A stretch of 64,000 nt of DNA from Ancylobacter crimeensis (GTDB lineage: Bacteria > Pseudomonadota > Alphaproteobacteria > Rhizobiales > Xanthobacteraceae): positions 22,989-86,988 of the forward strand of contig NZ_JALKCH010000016.1 in the NCBI RefSeq assembly GCF_023016805.1, read 5' to 3'. The translations under genes and the position numbers were made by a program. Position 1 is the stretch's first letter. The number at the start of each line of letters is the position of its first letter. Below, piece by piece: positions 1-8,743 of this stretch. The notes beneath the pieces were generated by a model that made no database searches, had not been told where the DNA came from, and saw only the letters and a list, made by a program, of their open reading frames with translations.

Positions 1-328
1 CGTCGAGCCGTTCCACATGAGCGTGGTGCGCGATTTCTGCGGGCACGGCGTGGGACAGCTCTTCCACGACGAGCCCAATGTCGTGCATGTCGGCCGCCGC
101 GGCGAGGGCCCGGAAATGCTGCCGGGCATGATCTTCACCGTCGAGCCGATGATCAATCTCGGCCGCCCGCATGTGAAGGTGCTCTCCGACGGCTGGACCG
201 CGGTGACGCGCGACCGCTCGCTCTCGGCGCAGTTCGAGCACGCCATCGGCGTCACCGAGACGGGCGTCGAGATCTTCACCCTCTCGCCCAAGGGCTATCA
301 CAAGCCGGTCTTCGGCACCCCCTTATGA
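1..328 (+). CDS. map: Type I methionine aminopeptidase, C-terminal part (5' end outside window)
   Basis: This enzyme removes the initiator methionine from new proteins in the cytoplasm. Only the last ~108 codons are present. The reading frame enters at base 2 and stops at the TGA at 326-328. Visible family features are the [12 protein letters not shown] stretch with its metal-ligand histidine, FTVEPM with a ligand glutamate, and [11 protein letters not shown] with the last ligand glutamate. The stop overlaps the radC start (ATGA), so the two are probably co-transcribed; a map-radC order is familiar from Rhizobiales genomes. The gene looks intact as far as it is visible. Confidence 0.93.
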   Translation, partial: VEPFHMSVVRDFCGHGVGQLFHDEPNVVHVGRRGEGPEMLPGMIFTVEPMINLGRPHVKVLSDGWTAVTRDRSLSAQFEHAIGVTETGVEIFTLSPKGYHKPVFGTPL

Positions 329-1158
329 GCCGACGGACGGCGGAGCAGGATCTGGTGCGCCGCGTCGGGCTCGGCGAGGCTGCGACAGGCCTGTCGACCT
401 CCGGCGCCGAGGCTTCCTCCGCCGGCGAGCCGCCTTCTCCCCCCGCTTCCGCGAAGGGGCCGGCGGCCGGCGGGCTGGAGGAATCCTCGCCGCATTTCCT
501 CGGCCATCGCGAGCGGCTGCGCGAGCGGTTCCGCACCGCCGGGTCCGAGGCGCTCCCGGATTACGAGCTGATGGAGCTGGTGCTGTTCCGCGCCGTGCCC
601 CGCGCCGATGTGAAGCCGCTCGCCAAGCAGCTCATCCAACAATTCGGCTCCTTCGCCGAGGCGGTGAACGCGCCCGCGGCGCGGCTGCGCGAGGTGAAGG
701 GCGTGGGTGATGCCATCGTCACCGAACTCAAGATCGTCGCCGCTGCCGCCGAGCGCGTTACCCGCGGCAAGGTGAAGGGCCGCACCGTGCTGTCCTCGTG
801 GAGCGCCGTGCTGGACTATTGCCGGGCCGCCATGGCCTTTGCCGACAAGGAGCAGTTCCGCATCCTCTTCCTCGACAAGCGCAACCAGCTCATCGCCGAC
901 GAGGTGCAGCAGCGCGGCACGGTGGACCACACGCCGGTCTATCCGCGCGAGGTGGTGAAGCGGGCGCTGGAGCTGGCAGCGAGCGCGGTGATCCTTGTCC
1001 ACAACCACCCGAGCGGCGATCCGACCCCCTCCAATGCCGACATCCAGATGACCAGAACCATTGTCGATGTCGCCAAGCCGCTCGGCATCGAGGTGCATGA
1101 CCACATCATCGTCGGCAAGGACGGCCATGCCTCGCTGCGTGGCCTGCGGCTGATCTGA
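325..1158 (+). CDS. radC: RadC family JAB1/MPN+ domain protein
   Basis: The protein has 277 residues. An N-terminal low-complexity stretch of about 50 residues precedes a helix-hairpin-helix-like segment ([16 protein letters not shown]). The C-terminal JAMM metalloprotease-like domain carries [15 protein letters not shown] near residue 227. RadC proteins were once tied to DNA repair but their true role is unclear; the JAMM motif predicts zinc binding. The start is fixed by the ATGA overlap with map. A def-like gene follows 12 bases after the stop. The motif is complete, so I expect a functional fold. Confidence 0.93.
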   Translation: MSRRTAEQDLVRRVGLGEAATGLSTSGAEASSAGEPPSPPASAKGPAAGGLEESSPHFLGHRERLRERFRTAGSEALPDYELMELVLFRAVPRADVKPLAKQLIQQFGSFAEAVNAPAARLREVKGVGDAIVTELKIVAAAAERVTRGKVKGRTVLSSWSAVLDYCRAAMAFADKEQFRILFLDKRNQLIADEVQQRGTVDHTPVYPREVVKRALELAASAVILVHNHPSGDPTPSNADIQMTRTIVDVAKPLGIEVHDHIIVGKDGHASLRGLRLI

Positions 1159-1170
1159 GAGCCGCCTTCC

Positions 1171-1668
1171 ATGCCGGTGCGCGCCATCATCCGCTATCCC
1201 GATCCGCGCCTGAAGGCCGTGGCTGCCCCGGTTTCGGTGTTCGACGCAGGGTTGAGCAACCTTGCCGAAGATCTCGCCGACACGATGCGAGCAGCCCCCG
1301 GCATCGGCATTACCGCACCGCATATCGGGGTCGGGCTGCGCGTGGTGGTGCTGGCGCTGTCGCCGGAATTCGGGGTGCGGACCTACGTCAATCCCCGCAT
1401 CCTGTGGGCTTCGGAGGAGACGGGCCGGCATGACGAGGGCAGCGTCTCCATGCCCGGCGTGGTGGACGAAGTGGAGCGTCCCGCCCGCATAAGGCTTGCC
1501 TTCCAGGATCTCGACGGCGTCGAGCGTGAGGAGGAGGCCGACGGCCTGCTCGCGGTGTGCCATCAGCACGAGATCGACCAGCTCGACGGTATCTTCTGGC
1601 TGCAGCGCCTCTCCCGGCTGAAGCGCGAGCGGGCAGTGAAGCGGTTCGAGAAGCTGCAGCGCGGCTGA
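1171..1668 (+). CDS. Degenerate peptide deformylase-like protein
   Basis: This 165-residue protein has the peptide deformylase fold signature, but its metal site is damaged. Motif I reads GIGITAPHIG (residues 44-53) in place of GxGLAAxQ. Motif II reads EGSVS (89-93) in place of EGCLS, so the cysteine ligand is absent. Motif III reads HEIDQ (133-137) in place of HExDH, so the second histidine ligand is Gln. True deformylases bind Fe/Zn through Cys and two His, so this copy probably cannot deformylate by the usual mechanism. It is most likely a paralogue; the housekeeping def should lie elsewhere with fmt. It sits directly behind radC and a perfect hairpin follows it. Confidence 0.85.
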   Translation: MPVRAIIRYPDPRLKAVAAPVSVFDAGLSNLAEDLADTMRAAPGIGITAPHIGVGLRVVVLALSPEFGVRTYVNPRILWASEETGRHDEGSVSMPGVVDEVERPARIRLAFQDLDGVEREEEADGLLAVCHQHEIDQLDGIFWLQRLSRLKRERAVKRFEKLQRG

Positions 1669-1673
1669 CAGAA

Positions 1674-1702
1674 GGGGCCGGAACCCTGCGGGTTCCGGCC
1701 CC
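1674..1702 (+). terminator. Strong hairpin after the radC/def-like genes
   Basis: A perfect 13-bp stem (1674-1686 with 1690-1702) closes on a three-base loop. It starts five bases after the def-like stop codon. No T-run follows, so it may act as a Rho-independent-like terminator, a 3' stabiliser, or a barrier between this transcript and the convergent esterase gene. Confidence 0.7.
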
Positions 1703-1767
1703 AGTCGCTCAGGAGGTGTTCACCTCCGGGAGGGCGGGTCGAAGAAAGCGGATCACGTGAAGTCGGC

Positions 1768-2799
1768 TCACGTGAAGGCTTTGGCGATCTTTCCCATCAA
1801 CCCGTGTCCGAGTTCCTTGTTTAGCTTGGATGCGGCCTTGCCCTCGGCGTCCCTGGCGGCGTCCATCAGCAGACCCATGCCGAAGAACTCGTGCGCGACA
1901 TCGGGATAGAGTTGGTAGGACACGTCCACCCCCGCCTGCTCCAGCCGGCGCGCCAGAAGCTCGCCCTCGCTCCGCAACGGGTCGATGCCCGCCGCGATGA
2001 TCAGAACCGGCGGCAGGTCGTGGAGCTGCGCGGTGACGAGGTTGATGCGCGGGTCGGCGGCCTCGGCCGGGCTGGCGAATTCGTTCTTTACGAACCACTC
2101 CATGAACGGCTTGTTCAGCGGCTCGGCATCGGCGTTTTCGATATAGGACGGCGTGTTCAAATCGTTGCCGGCGAGCGGATAGACGAGAATCACGGTCCTG
2201 GCCTGCACGCCGCCCTGGTCACGGGCGCGGATCGCGACATTGAGGGCAAGGTTGCCGCCCGCGCTCTCGCCGACAAGGGCGAGGCGATCCGGGGCGCCGC
2301 CGAGGCGATCGGCATTTTCCGCCACCCACCGCCACGCTGCCCATGCATCCTCATGGGCAGCCGGAAATTTGTTTTCGGGACCCTGCCGGTAGCTGCACGA
2401 GACGAAGACGCAGCCGGTCTCCTTCGCCAGCGCGCGAGGCGTGCTGTCATATGTGTCGAGATCGGCAATGACGAAGCCGCCGCCGTGAAAATACACCACC
2501 ACGGGCAGGTCTTTCGGCTCGTCCTCCGGCGTATAGACCCGCGCCTTGATGGGGCCTGCAGGACCGGGAATGGTGATGTCGCGGGTGCGGACACCGAGAT
2601 CGTCATCCGGGTCGAGCCCGCGCCGGCGTATCACCTGCCTGGCGCCGTCGGCCGGTGTCGGCTGGCGCCGCGCCTCCTGTGCACTGAGTGTCCAGGGCGG
2701 GGTGAAGTCCATTGCCTTCATGGCGTCCAGCACCTCCCGCATCGAGGCGTCGAGGTGGTTGGCATTGGCGGGTGGGTTGGAGCGTTCGAGTGCGGCCAC
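1768..2799 (-). CDS. Alpha/beta hydrolase, hormone-sensitive-lipase (family IV) esterase
   Basis: A carboxylesterase of the HSL family. The oxyanion-hole motif is YFHGGGF, the nucleophile elbow is GESAGG, the acid is in DPLRSEG and the histidine in DVAHEFFG. I chose the GTG at 2797-2799 because GAGGAG lies seven bases upstream (2807-2812). This gives 343 residues, normal for the family; a longer reading back to 2946 adds a low-complexity, shadow-like N-terminus. The substrate cannot be read from sequence. It is transcribed toward the def-like gene. Confidence 0.88.
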   Translation of the reverse strand: MAALERSNPPANANHLDASMREVLDAMKAMDFTPPWTLSAQEARRQPTPADGARQVIRRRGLDPDDDLGVRTRDITIPGPAGPIKARVYTPEDEPKDLPVVVYFHGGGFVIADLDTYDSTPRALAKETGCVFVSCSYRQGPENKFPAAHEDAWAAWRWVAENADRLGGAPDRLALVGESAGGNLALNVAIRARDQGGVQARTVILVYPLAGNDLNTPSYIENADAEPLNKPFMEWFVKNEFASPAEAADPRINLVTAQLHDLPPVLIIAAGIDPLRSEGELLARRLEQAGVDVSYQLYPDVAHEFFGMGLLMDAARDAEGKAASKLNKELGHGLMGKIAKAFT

Positions 2800-3023
2800 G
2801 TTCTCTCTCCTCGGCCAGCTCGCGCCGGCCATTCGGGTGTCGTGGGAATCCCATCCGCGCCCTGCACCGCGTCGGCGGCACGGCTGCCATCGCTCATTCT
2901 CGGGAAAGTCCAAAGCGCGGGAGGGTCTGCCATCCGCGTGGCTCACGGCCTGCGCGTCGTCTCCGGCGTCAATGCCTCAGCCGGGCGCGGGTTCCGATCT
3001 GCCGGCAACTGAGGCGCGTGTTT

Positions 3024-3049
3024 CCGGGACCACGGTAGCGTGGTCCCGG
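3024..3049 (-). terminator. Hairpin between esterase and EamA gene
   Basis: A perfect 10-bp inverted repeat (3024-3033 and 3040-3049) with a six-base loop, just past the stop of the minus-strand EamA gene. No U-tract follows it on the minus strand. It is a probable transcription end for the EamA gene. Confidence 0.55.
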
Positions 3050-3069
3050 CGCCCGGTGCGGCGGTGCCG

Positions 3070-4098
3070 TCAGCGCCGGCCGGTGAGGACGATGGCGATG
3101 CTGGCGAGCACCACGGCGAGCCCGGCGAGTGAAACCGGCGAGAGCTCCTCGCCCAGCAGCAGCCAGCCCAGCACCACCCCCACCACCGGGTTCACATAGG
3201 CGAAGGTGGAGGCCACCACCGGCCGGAAGCTGCGCAGCACGCGGATATAGGAGGTGAGGCCGATCGCCGAGGCGAAGACGACGAGAAAGCCGAAGCCGGC
3301 GAATTGCCGCGCGTCCGGTATGCCGGGGAAGGGGGCGTGCTCGATGCCGGCCGCGACGGTGAGCACGCAGGCGGCCGAGAACATCTGGAACGCCGCCGCC
3401 CATTCGGCGGGCATGCGCGTCATCAGGGGGCGCTGCACGATGGTGCCGAAGGACCAGCTCACCCCGGCGCCGATCAGCGCGAGCGTGGTGATGCCGGCAA
3501 AGCCCGGCGCGATGATGGCGTGAGCGGTGCCGAGCAGCGTTGGCGCCATCACGAGGAACAGGCCGCCGAGCCCGAGCACCAGCCCGAGCATCACCCGCCG
3601 GCTCGGCAGCGAGCGGGCGATGATGAGGTCGATGATGCAGATCCACAGCGGGATCGCGCCCATCGACATCACCACGAAGCTCGACGTGGCGTGCCGGGAG
3701 GAGAAGGTCGCCAGCCCGTTGCCGGCGACCCACATCAACACGCCGCTCAGCGCACAGATGCCGAGATCGCCGCGCCGGAGGTTGCGCGGCATCCCGCACC
3801 GGAGCAGAGCCATCGCCGCGAGCAGGGCCGAGGCGCACCACATGCGGGTCGACTGCAATTGCAGCACGGTGATGGGCGCGCTGCCGCTCAGCGCCACCTT
3901 CACCGACAGATAGGCGCCGCCCCAGACCAGATAGATCGCCAGCAAATGGCCATAGGCCGACAGCGGGATGGCGGGCGCGGCGGCGTTCGTTGCGGGCGTA
4001 TCCGACGCGGAGGTGGAGGCCGGTTGGGGGCCATGAGGGCAGGATGTCCTGAAGTGCCTCGCGGGCAGGGCGCCTCGCGGGGTGAGGCGTCCCACCAC
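3070..4098 (-). CDS. EamA/RhaT family inner-membrane transporter (DMT superfamily)
   Basis: This is a polytopic membrane protein with about ten hydrophobic segments in two EamA repeats. The first begins near HLLAIYLVWGGAYLSVK and the second ends near VVGVVLGWLLLGEELS, a typical EamA terminus. DMT family members usually export amino acids or other metabolites. The start is unclear. No ATG with a good ribosome-binding site lies in frame, an ATG at 4035 is out of frame by one, and the in-frame GTG at 4096-4098 is a guess. The open frame continues upstream over the RidA gene, which is surely not coding. A frameshift near 4030 is possible. Confidence 0.78.
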   Translation of the reverse strand: MVGRLTPRGALPARHFRTSCPHGPQPASTSASDTPATNAAAPAIPLSAYGHLLAIYLVWGGAYLSVKVALSGSAPITVLQLQSTRMWCASALLAAMALLRCGMPRNLRRGDLGICALSGVLMWVAGNGLATFSSRHATSSFVVMSMGAIPLWICIIDLIIARSLPSRRVMLGLVLGLGGLFLVMAPTLLGTAHAIIAPGFAGITTLALIGAGVSWSFGTIVQRPLMTRMPAEWAAAFQMFSAACVLTVAAGIEHAPFPGIPDARQFAGFGFLVVFASAIGLTSYIRVLRSFRPVVASTFAYVNPVVGVVLGWLLLGEELSPVSLAGLAVVLASIAIVLTGRR

Positions 4099-4181
4099 CG
4101 CATGACGAGGGCGAGACGCGCAACGCGGTGTCGGGGGGGCGGACCTTGGCCCACATGCCGGCCCGCCATCCCCGATAAGGT

Positions 4182-4535
4182 TCAGACCGCCGCGATGACG
4201 GCGATCTCGACGGTGAACTGCGGCGCAGCGAGCTTCGATTCGACGGTGGCACGCCCCGGCGTATGGCCGGGCGCGACCCAGCCATCCCACACCTCGTTCA
4301 TTTCGGCAAATGTCGACATGTCGGCCAGCCAGATCGTGGTGGTGAGGAGCTTTTCCTTCGAGGTGCCGGCGGTTGCGAGCAGGGCGTCGATGCGCGAGAG
4401 GATGTCGCGCGTCTGGTCCGCGACGCTGGCGCCCGGTGCGCCGAGCGCGACCTGCCCGGCGGTGTAGACGAGGCCGCCATGGACCACGGCCTGGCTCATG
4501 CGCGGGCCGGGTTCGATGCGGACGATATCGGTCAT
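4182..4535 (-). CDS. RidA family (YjgF/YER057c/UK114) enamine/imine deaminase
   Basis: A 117-residue single-domain protein with the RidA core (VVHGGLVYTAGQV) and the C-terminal GRATVESKLAAPQFTVEI segment, which contains the arginine that binds the substrate carboxylate in this family. RidA proteins hydrolyse reactive enamines/imines formed by PLP- and flavin-dependent amino acid enzymes. The gene stands after a racemase-like gene and dadA on the same strand. Clearing the imino acid made by a D-amino-acid dehydrogenase is the natural role here. Confidence 0.9.
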   Translation of the reverse strand: MTDIVRIEPGPRMSQAVVHGGLVYTAGQVALGAPGASVADQTRDILSRIDALLATAGTSKEKLLTTTIWLADMSTFAEMNEVWDGWVAPGHTPGRATVESKLAAPQFTVEIAVIAAV

Positions 4536-4567
4536 GGAAGGTCTGCCTCTTGGGTTGAAGGAAAGGA

Positions 4568-5374
4568 TCAGGCGAGGGCGGTGCGGAACAGTCGTCCCGC
4601 ACCCGGCACCTCGTCGGCGACGCCGGCAAGGCGCAGGCAGTGCCAGGCCATCGCGTGATTGGAGGAGGTCACCGGCACGCCGGTCCGTGCCTCGATCGTC
4701 TCCACCACCTCGGCGACCCGCATGCTGGTGCAGGAAATGAACACAGCCTCCACGCCCGGCACCTTGGCGAGGCAGCTCGCGCCTTCCTCGATGGAGGCGG
4801 TGGAGATCAGCGGGACTTCCAGGTCATCCGGCCGGTCGAAGGTGGCGCTGGCGGCGACGGTGAGGCCGCGGCCCTCGAAATAGCGGGCAAGGCCAGCGGT
4901 GATGGAGGGCGAATAGGGCGTCAGCAGTCCGATGCTGCGCACCCCGAGCGCCTCGAAGGCGGCCAGCGCGGCGGTGACCGGGGTGGAGCACTTCACCTCT
5001 GGCCGGGCCGTGCGGATGGCGTCGAACACATAGTCCTCGCCGAGCGTCATGGTGGCTGAGGTGCAGCCGAAGGCGACCACATCGAGCGCCACCCCGGGCA
5101 GGATCAGCTCGGTCGCCGGGGTGATGCGCGGGCCGATGGCGGCGAGCGTCTCGCTGGTGATCTCGGCGTCGTTGTAGAGCCGCGATTCGTAGAAGGCGAC
5201 GCCGGGCCGGGCGAGCAGATGGCGGAACTCGTGCTCCATGGTCTGCTCGGTGGCGAGCACCACGAGGCCGATCGCCGCACGGGTACCGAGCGCAGGCCCG
5301 AGCATCGAGGGCAGGACACCGAGATCGACGGTGGTCGGCGCAGGCTGGGCGAGGGCGGCGTTCGAACGCGTCAT
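4568..5374 (-). CDS. Asp/Glu racemase superfamily protein (EutA / maleate isomerase / arylmalonate decarboxylase group)
   Basis: The protein has 268 residues and two active-site cysteines in the expected places: FGCTSATM (Cys104) and ISCTSMRV (Cys215). Two cysteines fit a racemase or cis-trans isomerase rather than a one-cysteine arylmalonate decarboxylase. From memory, the flanking pattern (GVAFYESRLYN, ITPATELILPG, TSSNHAMAWHCLRL) resembles EutA-type proteins more than NicE maleate isomerase. Other ectoine genes are absent. Placement between RidA and DadA suggests supply of a D-amino acid or similar. A maleate-to-fumarate role for the NicX pathway remains possible but less likely. Confidence 0.85.
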   Translation of the reverse strand: MTRSNAALAQPAPTTVDLGVLPSMLGPALGTRAAIGLVVLATEQTMEHEFRHLLARPGVAFYESRLYNDAEITSETLAAIGPRITPATELILPGVALDVVAFGCTSATMTLGEDYVFDAIRTARPEVKCSTPVTAALAAFEALGVRSIGLLTPYSPSITAGLARYFEGRGLTVAASATFDRPDDLEVPLISTASIEEGASCLAKVPGVEAVFISCTSMRVAEVVETIEARTGVPVTSSNHAMAWHCLRLAGVADEVPGAGRLFRTALA

Positions 5375-5405
5375 GCAAGCCTCCTGGAAGCTCTCGGGCG
5401 GGTGC

Positions 5406-6647
5406 TCAGGCGAGGAGCCCGTCCATGGGAATGGCCGGGGTCCGGCCGGCGATGAGATCGGCGGTGATCCGCGCCGAGCCGTGCGACATGGTCCAGCCGA
5501 TATGGCCGTGGCCGGTGTTGAGGTAGAGATTGCCGAGCCTGCGCCGGCCGAAGAAGGGCAGGTTGGTCGGCGTCATGGGCCGGAGGCCCGCCCACATCTC
5601 AGCGCGCTCATAATCCGCGCCTTCGGGATAGAGCTCCTGCGTCACCTGCTTCATGAAGGCGAAATCGGCGGGCTTGTGGCTCTTGTCATAGCCGGCGAAT
5701 TCCGCCGTCGCGGTGACGCGCAGCCGGTCGCCGAAGCGGGAGATGGCGACGAGATTGTGCTCGTCCACCGCCGCAACCGTGGGCGGCAGGGGCCTGTTGC
5801 CGACGGGAATGGTGAGCGAATAGCCCTTGATCGGATAGATCGGCAAATCGAGCCCGACGGTGCGGGCAAGGCCGGCGCTGCTGCAACCCATGGCCAGCAC
5901 ATAGGCATCGCCCTTCACCGTTCCGGCGGAGGTGGCGATGCCGGTGACACGGTCGCCCGTGGTCTCGATCGCGGTGACGGTGACGCCGGTGCGGAGGTCG
6001 CCACCGCGCTTCGCCACCAGAGCGGCGAGGCCGCGGGTGAACTTGGCGGGGTCGCCAGTCTCGTCGGTGGGGCAGTGGATGGCGCCGGCGATCTTCGCGC
6101 CGACGCCGGCCAAGGCGGGCTCCAGCTTCAGAACCGCGTCGCGGTCCAGCACCTTGATGACCTGGCCGTCGGATTCCAGCAGTCGCATATTGGCGATGCC
6201 GGTTTCCAGCGCCTGCGGGTCGCGATGGAAATAGAGGATGCCGCGGTCGTTGCGGTCATAGGCGATGTCCTCTTCGCCGATGACCTCGTGCAGCACGCTC
6301 TGCGAATAGGCGGCGAGCCGGTGCTTGAGCAGGGTGTTGCGGCGGGCCTTTTCCGCCGTGCATTCCATGAGGAAGAGCCACGACCAGCTGTAGAGCCGCG
6401 GATCGGCGGAGAGCTTGAAGCGCAATGCCTGGTTCTTGAGCACCAGAGAGCGCATCAGGATCATCGGCGCGCGCGGCGAGGACCAGACGAAGGAATGGCC
6501 AGGCGCGACCATGCCCGCATTGCCCCAGCTCGTCTCGTCCGCGACCACGGCGTTCTTCTCCAGCAGCACGACCTCGTGGCCGTCCTTCTGGAGCTGGTAG
6601 GCGGTGGTGACGCCCACCACGCCGCCGCCAAGCACGATGATCCGCAT
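5406..6647 (-). CDS. dadA: D-amino acid dehydrogenase (DadA-like FAD oxidoreductase)
   Basis: A 413-residue flavoprotein of the DAO superfamily. The N-terminus has the FAD-binding GGGVVGVTTAYQL fold with a following LLEKN acidic end. Other markers are DETSWGNAGMV, YPIKGYSLTIP and the C-terminal GHIGWTMSHGSARI. It oxidises D-amino acids to imino acids and passes electrons to the respiratory chain. Its length matches the DadA family. It leads a minus-strand operon (dadA, racemase-like, ridA) and is divergent from a GntR regulator 176 bp away. The exact amino acid is not readable. Confidence 0.9.
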   Translation of the reverse strand: MRIIVLGGGVVGVTTAYQLQKDGHEVVLLEKNAVVADETSWGNAGMVAPGHSFVWSSPRAPMILMRSLVLKNQALRFKLSADPRLYSWSWLFLMECTAEKARRNTLLKHRLAAYSQSVLHEVIGEEDIAYDRNDRGILYFHRDPQALETGIANMRLLESDGQVIKVLDRDAVLKLEPALAGVGAKIAGAIHCPTDETGDPAKFTRGLAALVAKRGGDLRTGVTVTAIETTGDRVTGIATSAGTVKGDAYVLAMGCSSAGLARTVGLDLPIYPIKGYSLTIPVGNRPLPPTVAAVDEHNLVAISRFGDRLRVTATAEFAGYDKSHKPADFAFMKQVTQELYPEGADYERAEMWAGLRPMTPTNLPFFGRRRLGNLYLNTGHGHIGWTMSHGSARITADLIAGRTPAIPMDGLLA

Positions 6648-6693
6648 CCGCTTCGTCTCCGGCCGTTTCCGCTGCCGCGGGGCGGCCCATGCT

Positions 6694-6706
6694 CTTTCCG
6701 GGAAAG
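6694..6706. promoter_or_regulatory. 13-bp palindrome in the dadA/GntR divergent region
   Basis: CTTTCCGGGAAAG is a perfect 6-1-6 palindrome, 47 bases upstream of the dadA start in the 176-bp gap shared with the divergent GntR gene. It could be an operator for that regulator. It does not look like the usual FadR-type GntR site, so confidence is low. Confidence 0.35.
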
Positions 6707-6823
6707 TGAGTACAGTTTATGATCCACTCGTCGTGATGCAACGCTCAATTCTGTGCAGCGCATGCCGCGGCAATAGGCAGCACAAGCGTTTCGAGCGGGT
6801 GCGCCGGCAGATGGAAGGGGCCG

Positions 6824-7585
6824 ATGGTGCGCGCGCGGAGCGATGATCGGAAGGACGCGGCGGCAGCGAAGCTTCGCTCCGCCGGACGCAAGCCGGCCCT
6901 GCCGCGGCAGGCTCGGGCGGCCGACAGCGTCGAGCGCGTCTATGCCGTACTGAAGGCGTTCGCGGCGGAATATCGTTTCCGGCCCGGCCAGAAGATCAAC
7001 GAGGCCGAGCTGGCCGCCGAGCTCAAGGTGAGCCGTACCCCGGTGCGTGCCGCGCTGAACCGGCTGGAGCGGGACGGCTTTGTCGTCATCGTGCCGAACA
7101 AGGGGTTCTATGCGCGCGAGCTGACGCCGGATTCGGTACGCGAGCTCTATGAGCTGCGTGCCGCCCTGGAGCGGGCTGCCTTCGCGCTGGCCTGCACGCG
7201 CGCCTCCGATGCCGAGATCGAGGCCACCGTGGCGAAATGGGAGGCCCACAATTCGCTCGATGTGGAGGGTTCGTGGGACAACGTCGCGCTGGCCGACGAG
7301 GCCTTCCACATGGCGCTCACCCGGCTCGCCAAGAACAGCCAGATGGTGGTGGCGCTGGAAAGCCTCGGCGCGCGCATCCGCTTCTTCCGCCGCATCGCGC
7401 TGGAGGCCCTGCCGCAGCGGGCCCAGGGCTACCGCGAGCATGCCGCCATCATCGATGCCCTGCGCCGGCGCGACGCCGCGGGCGGCGCCGAACTGGTGGA
7501 ACGCCATGTGACGCTGAGCGCCGACCATGCCATCGAGGTGGCGACGCGCGGCCTGGCGCGGATCTTCTTCGGCGACGCGGCGTGA
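6824..7585 (+). CDS. GntR family (FadR/FCD subfamily) transcriptional regulator
   Basis: A 253-residue regulator. The winged helix covers roughly residues 40-105 (INEAELAAELKVSRTPVRAALNRLERDGFV). It is followed by an all-helical FCD ligand domain with metal-binding-type residues in the DEAFHMAL segment and a late REHAAIIDAL histidine. The ATG at 6824 has GGAAGGGG just upstream. It is divergent from dadA and probably controls the dadA-racemase-ridA operon in response to a small carboxylate or amino acid. It has an unusual basic N-terminal extension of about 35 residues. Confidence 0.88.
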   Translation: MVRARSDDRKDAAAAKLRSAGRKPALPRQARAADSVERVYAVLKAFAAEYRFRPGQKINEAELAAELKVSRTPVRAALNRLERDGFVVIVPNKGFYARELTPDSVRELYELRAALERAAFALACTRASDAEIEATVAKWEAHNSLDVEGSWDNVALADEAFHMALTRLAKNSQMVVALESLGARIRFFRRIALEALPQRAQGYREHAAIIDALRRRDAAGGAELVERHVTLSADHAIEVATRGLARIFFGDAA

Positions 7586-7832
7586 AGGACAGGTATGGCC
7601 TCACGGGGCCGCCGATGTCCGAGGCGCCATGCCAATGGCTCTTCGCACGGAACCGCGCCGGGGCGTCACGGCCGGGCGCGGCCGGGTCTGCATGGGAACG
7701 GCAAAGAGGTGGCCGCACGGTCTTCGCCGGGCATGACGGCCTCATGGTGTGCGTGACGGGGCGGCTGGCCGGCCGGTGCCGAACCTGTCCCGGCTGATGC
7801 CGGCTCTCGGGGGCCGAACGGCGCCGCCCGGC
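7586..7832. other. Intergenic stretch with no supported gene
   Basis: This 247-base GC-rich gap lies between the convergent GntR gene and the minus-strand hydroxyacid dehydrogenase. Open frames across it are shadows without a ribosome-binding site or family features. I see no clear terminator. Confidence 0.5.
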
Positions 7833-8723
7833 TCATCCCTGCTCCGGCCCCACCGCCTTTCCTCCCGCGATCAGCGTCGCGATGCGGGTGATGTCAGCCT
7901 GCGGGCCGAGCGTGTCGCGAGCCTGCGACCAGAAGGCCAGCAGCGCGTCGAGGGTTGGGGTCTCGGTGCCGGAACGGCGGGCGAGGTCGGCGGCGATGCC
8001 GATGTCCTTGCAGAACAGGTCGAGGCTCTGGCCGAAATCATAGGTGCCGGTCAGCACATGGTTCGGCAGCTTCACCTGTGTGGCGTGGCTGCGCCCGGAG
8101 CCGGAGGTCCAGACCTTCAGCATCATGGCCGGGTCGAGCCCCAGCCGCTCGCCGACGATCAGGGCCTCGGTGGCGCTCCACAGGGTTGCGGCGGACAAAT
8201 AGTTGTTCAACGCCTTCACCACATGGCCGGAGCCGACCGGCCCGACGCGCAGCACATCCCCGCACATCGCCTCGAGCAGCGGGCGGATGCGGGCGAAGGC
8301 GGCCTCCTCGCCGCCCACCATGGCGGTCAGGGTGCCCGCGCGCGCGCCCGCCATGCCGCCGCTGACCGGAGCGTCGAGCACGGCGGTGCCCTGCGCGGCG
8401 AGCTCTTCGGCCAGGGCCTGTATGCCGGCCGGCGCGGCGGTGGACATGTCGACCACCACGCCACGCGCCCGCCGGGTGCAGGCGCCGCCTTCGCCCAGCA
8501 GGGCGGCGCGCACATGCCGGTCGGTCGGCAGCATGGTGATGACCACGTCGCCGGGCAGGTCCGCCCCGCTCGCCGCCACCGGGCAGCCGCGGTCGCGGAA
8601 CGGGGCGAGGGACGCCGGATCGAGATCGGCGAGGGCGAGAGGCACGCCGGCATCGAGAAGCCGGGCGGCCATCGGTCCGCCCATCCGTCCCGCGCCGATG
8701 AAGAGCACGCTGTCGCCGGTCAT
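7833..8723 (-). CDS. NAD(P)-dependent beta-hydroxyacid dehydrogenase (3-hydroxyisobutyrate dehydrogenase family)
   Basis: The protein has 296 residues. The Rossmann motif is FIGAGRMGGPMAARL at the N-terminus, the substrate-binding DAPVSGGMAGARAGTLTAMVGG follows near residue 120, and the catalytic lysine is in GSGHVVKALNN near residue 170. The family oxidises 3-hydroxyisobutyrate, tartronate semialdehyde, 4-hydroxybutyrate and related acids. The ATG at 8723 was chosen over a longer frame that runs into the crotonase gene. It follows the crotonase by 20 bases on the same strand, so the two likely form one transcript serving a carboxylic acid pathway. Confidence 0.9.
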   Translation of the reverse strand: MTGDSVLFIGAGRMGGPMAARLLDAGVPLALADLDPASLAPFRDRGCPVAASGADLPGDVVITMLPTDRHVRAALLGEGGACTRRARGVVVDMSTAAPAGIQALAEELAAQGTAVLDAPVSGGMAGARAGTLTAMVGGEEAAFARIRPLLEAMCGDVLRVGPVGSGHVVKALNNYLSAATLWSATEALIVGERLGLDPAMMLKVWTSGSGRSHATQVKLPNHVLTGTYDFGQSLDLFCKDIGIAADLARRSGTETPTLDALLAFWSQARDTLGPQADITRIATLIAGGKAVGPEQG

Positions 8724-8743
8724 GGCCGCCCCCTGCCCGGTTT

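Noticed and set aside
4099..4629. Upstream continuation of the EamA reading frame over the RidA gene
   Set aside because: The translated part is Arg/Pro-rich noise and overlaps a clear RidA gene on the same strand; it was trimmed although the true start stays uncertain.
4568..5374. Maleate isomerase (NicE) for the end of a NicX pathway
   Set aside because: It has the right superfamily and two cysteines, but local motifs look EutA-like and the operon partners are DadA and RidA, so I did not assign NicE.
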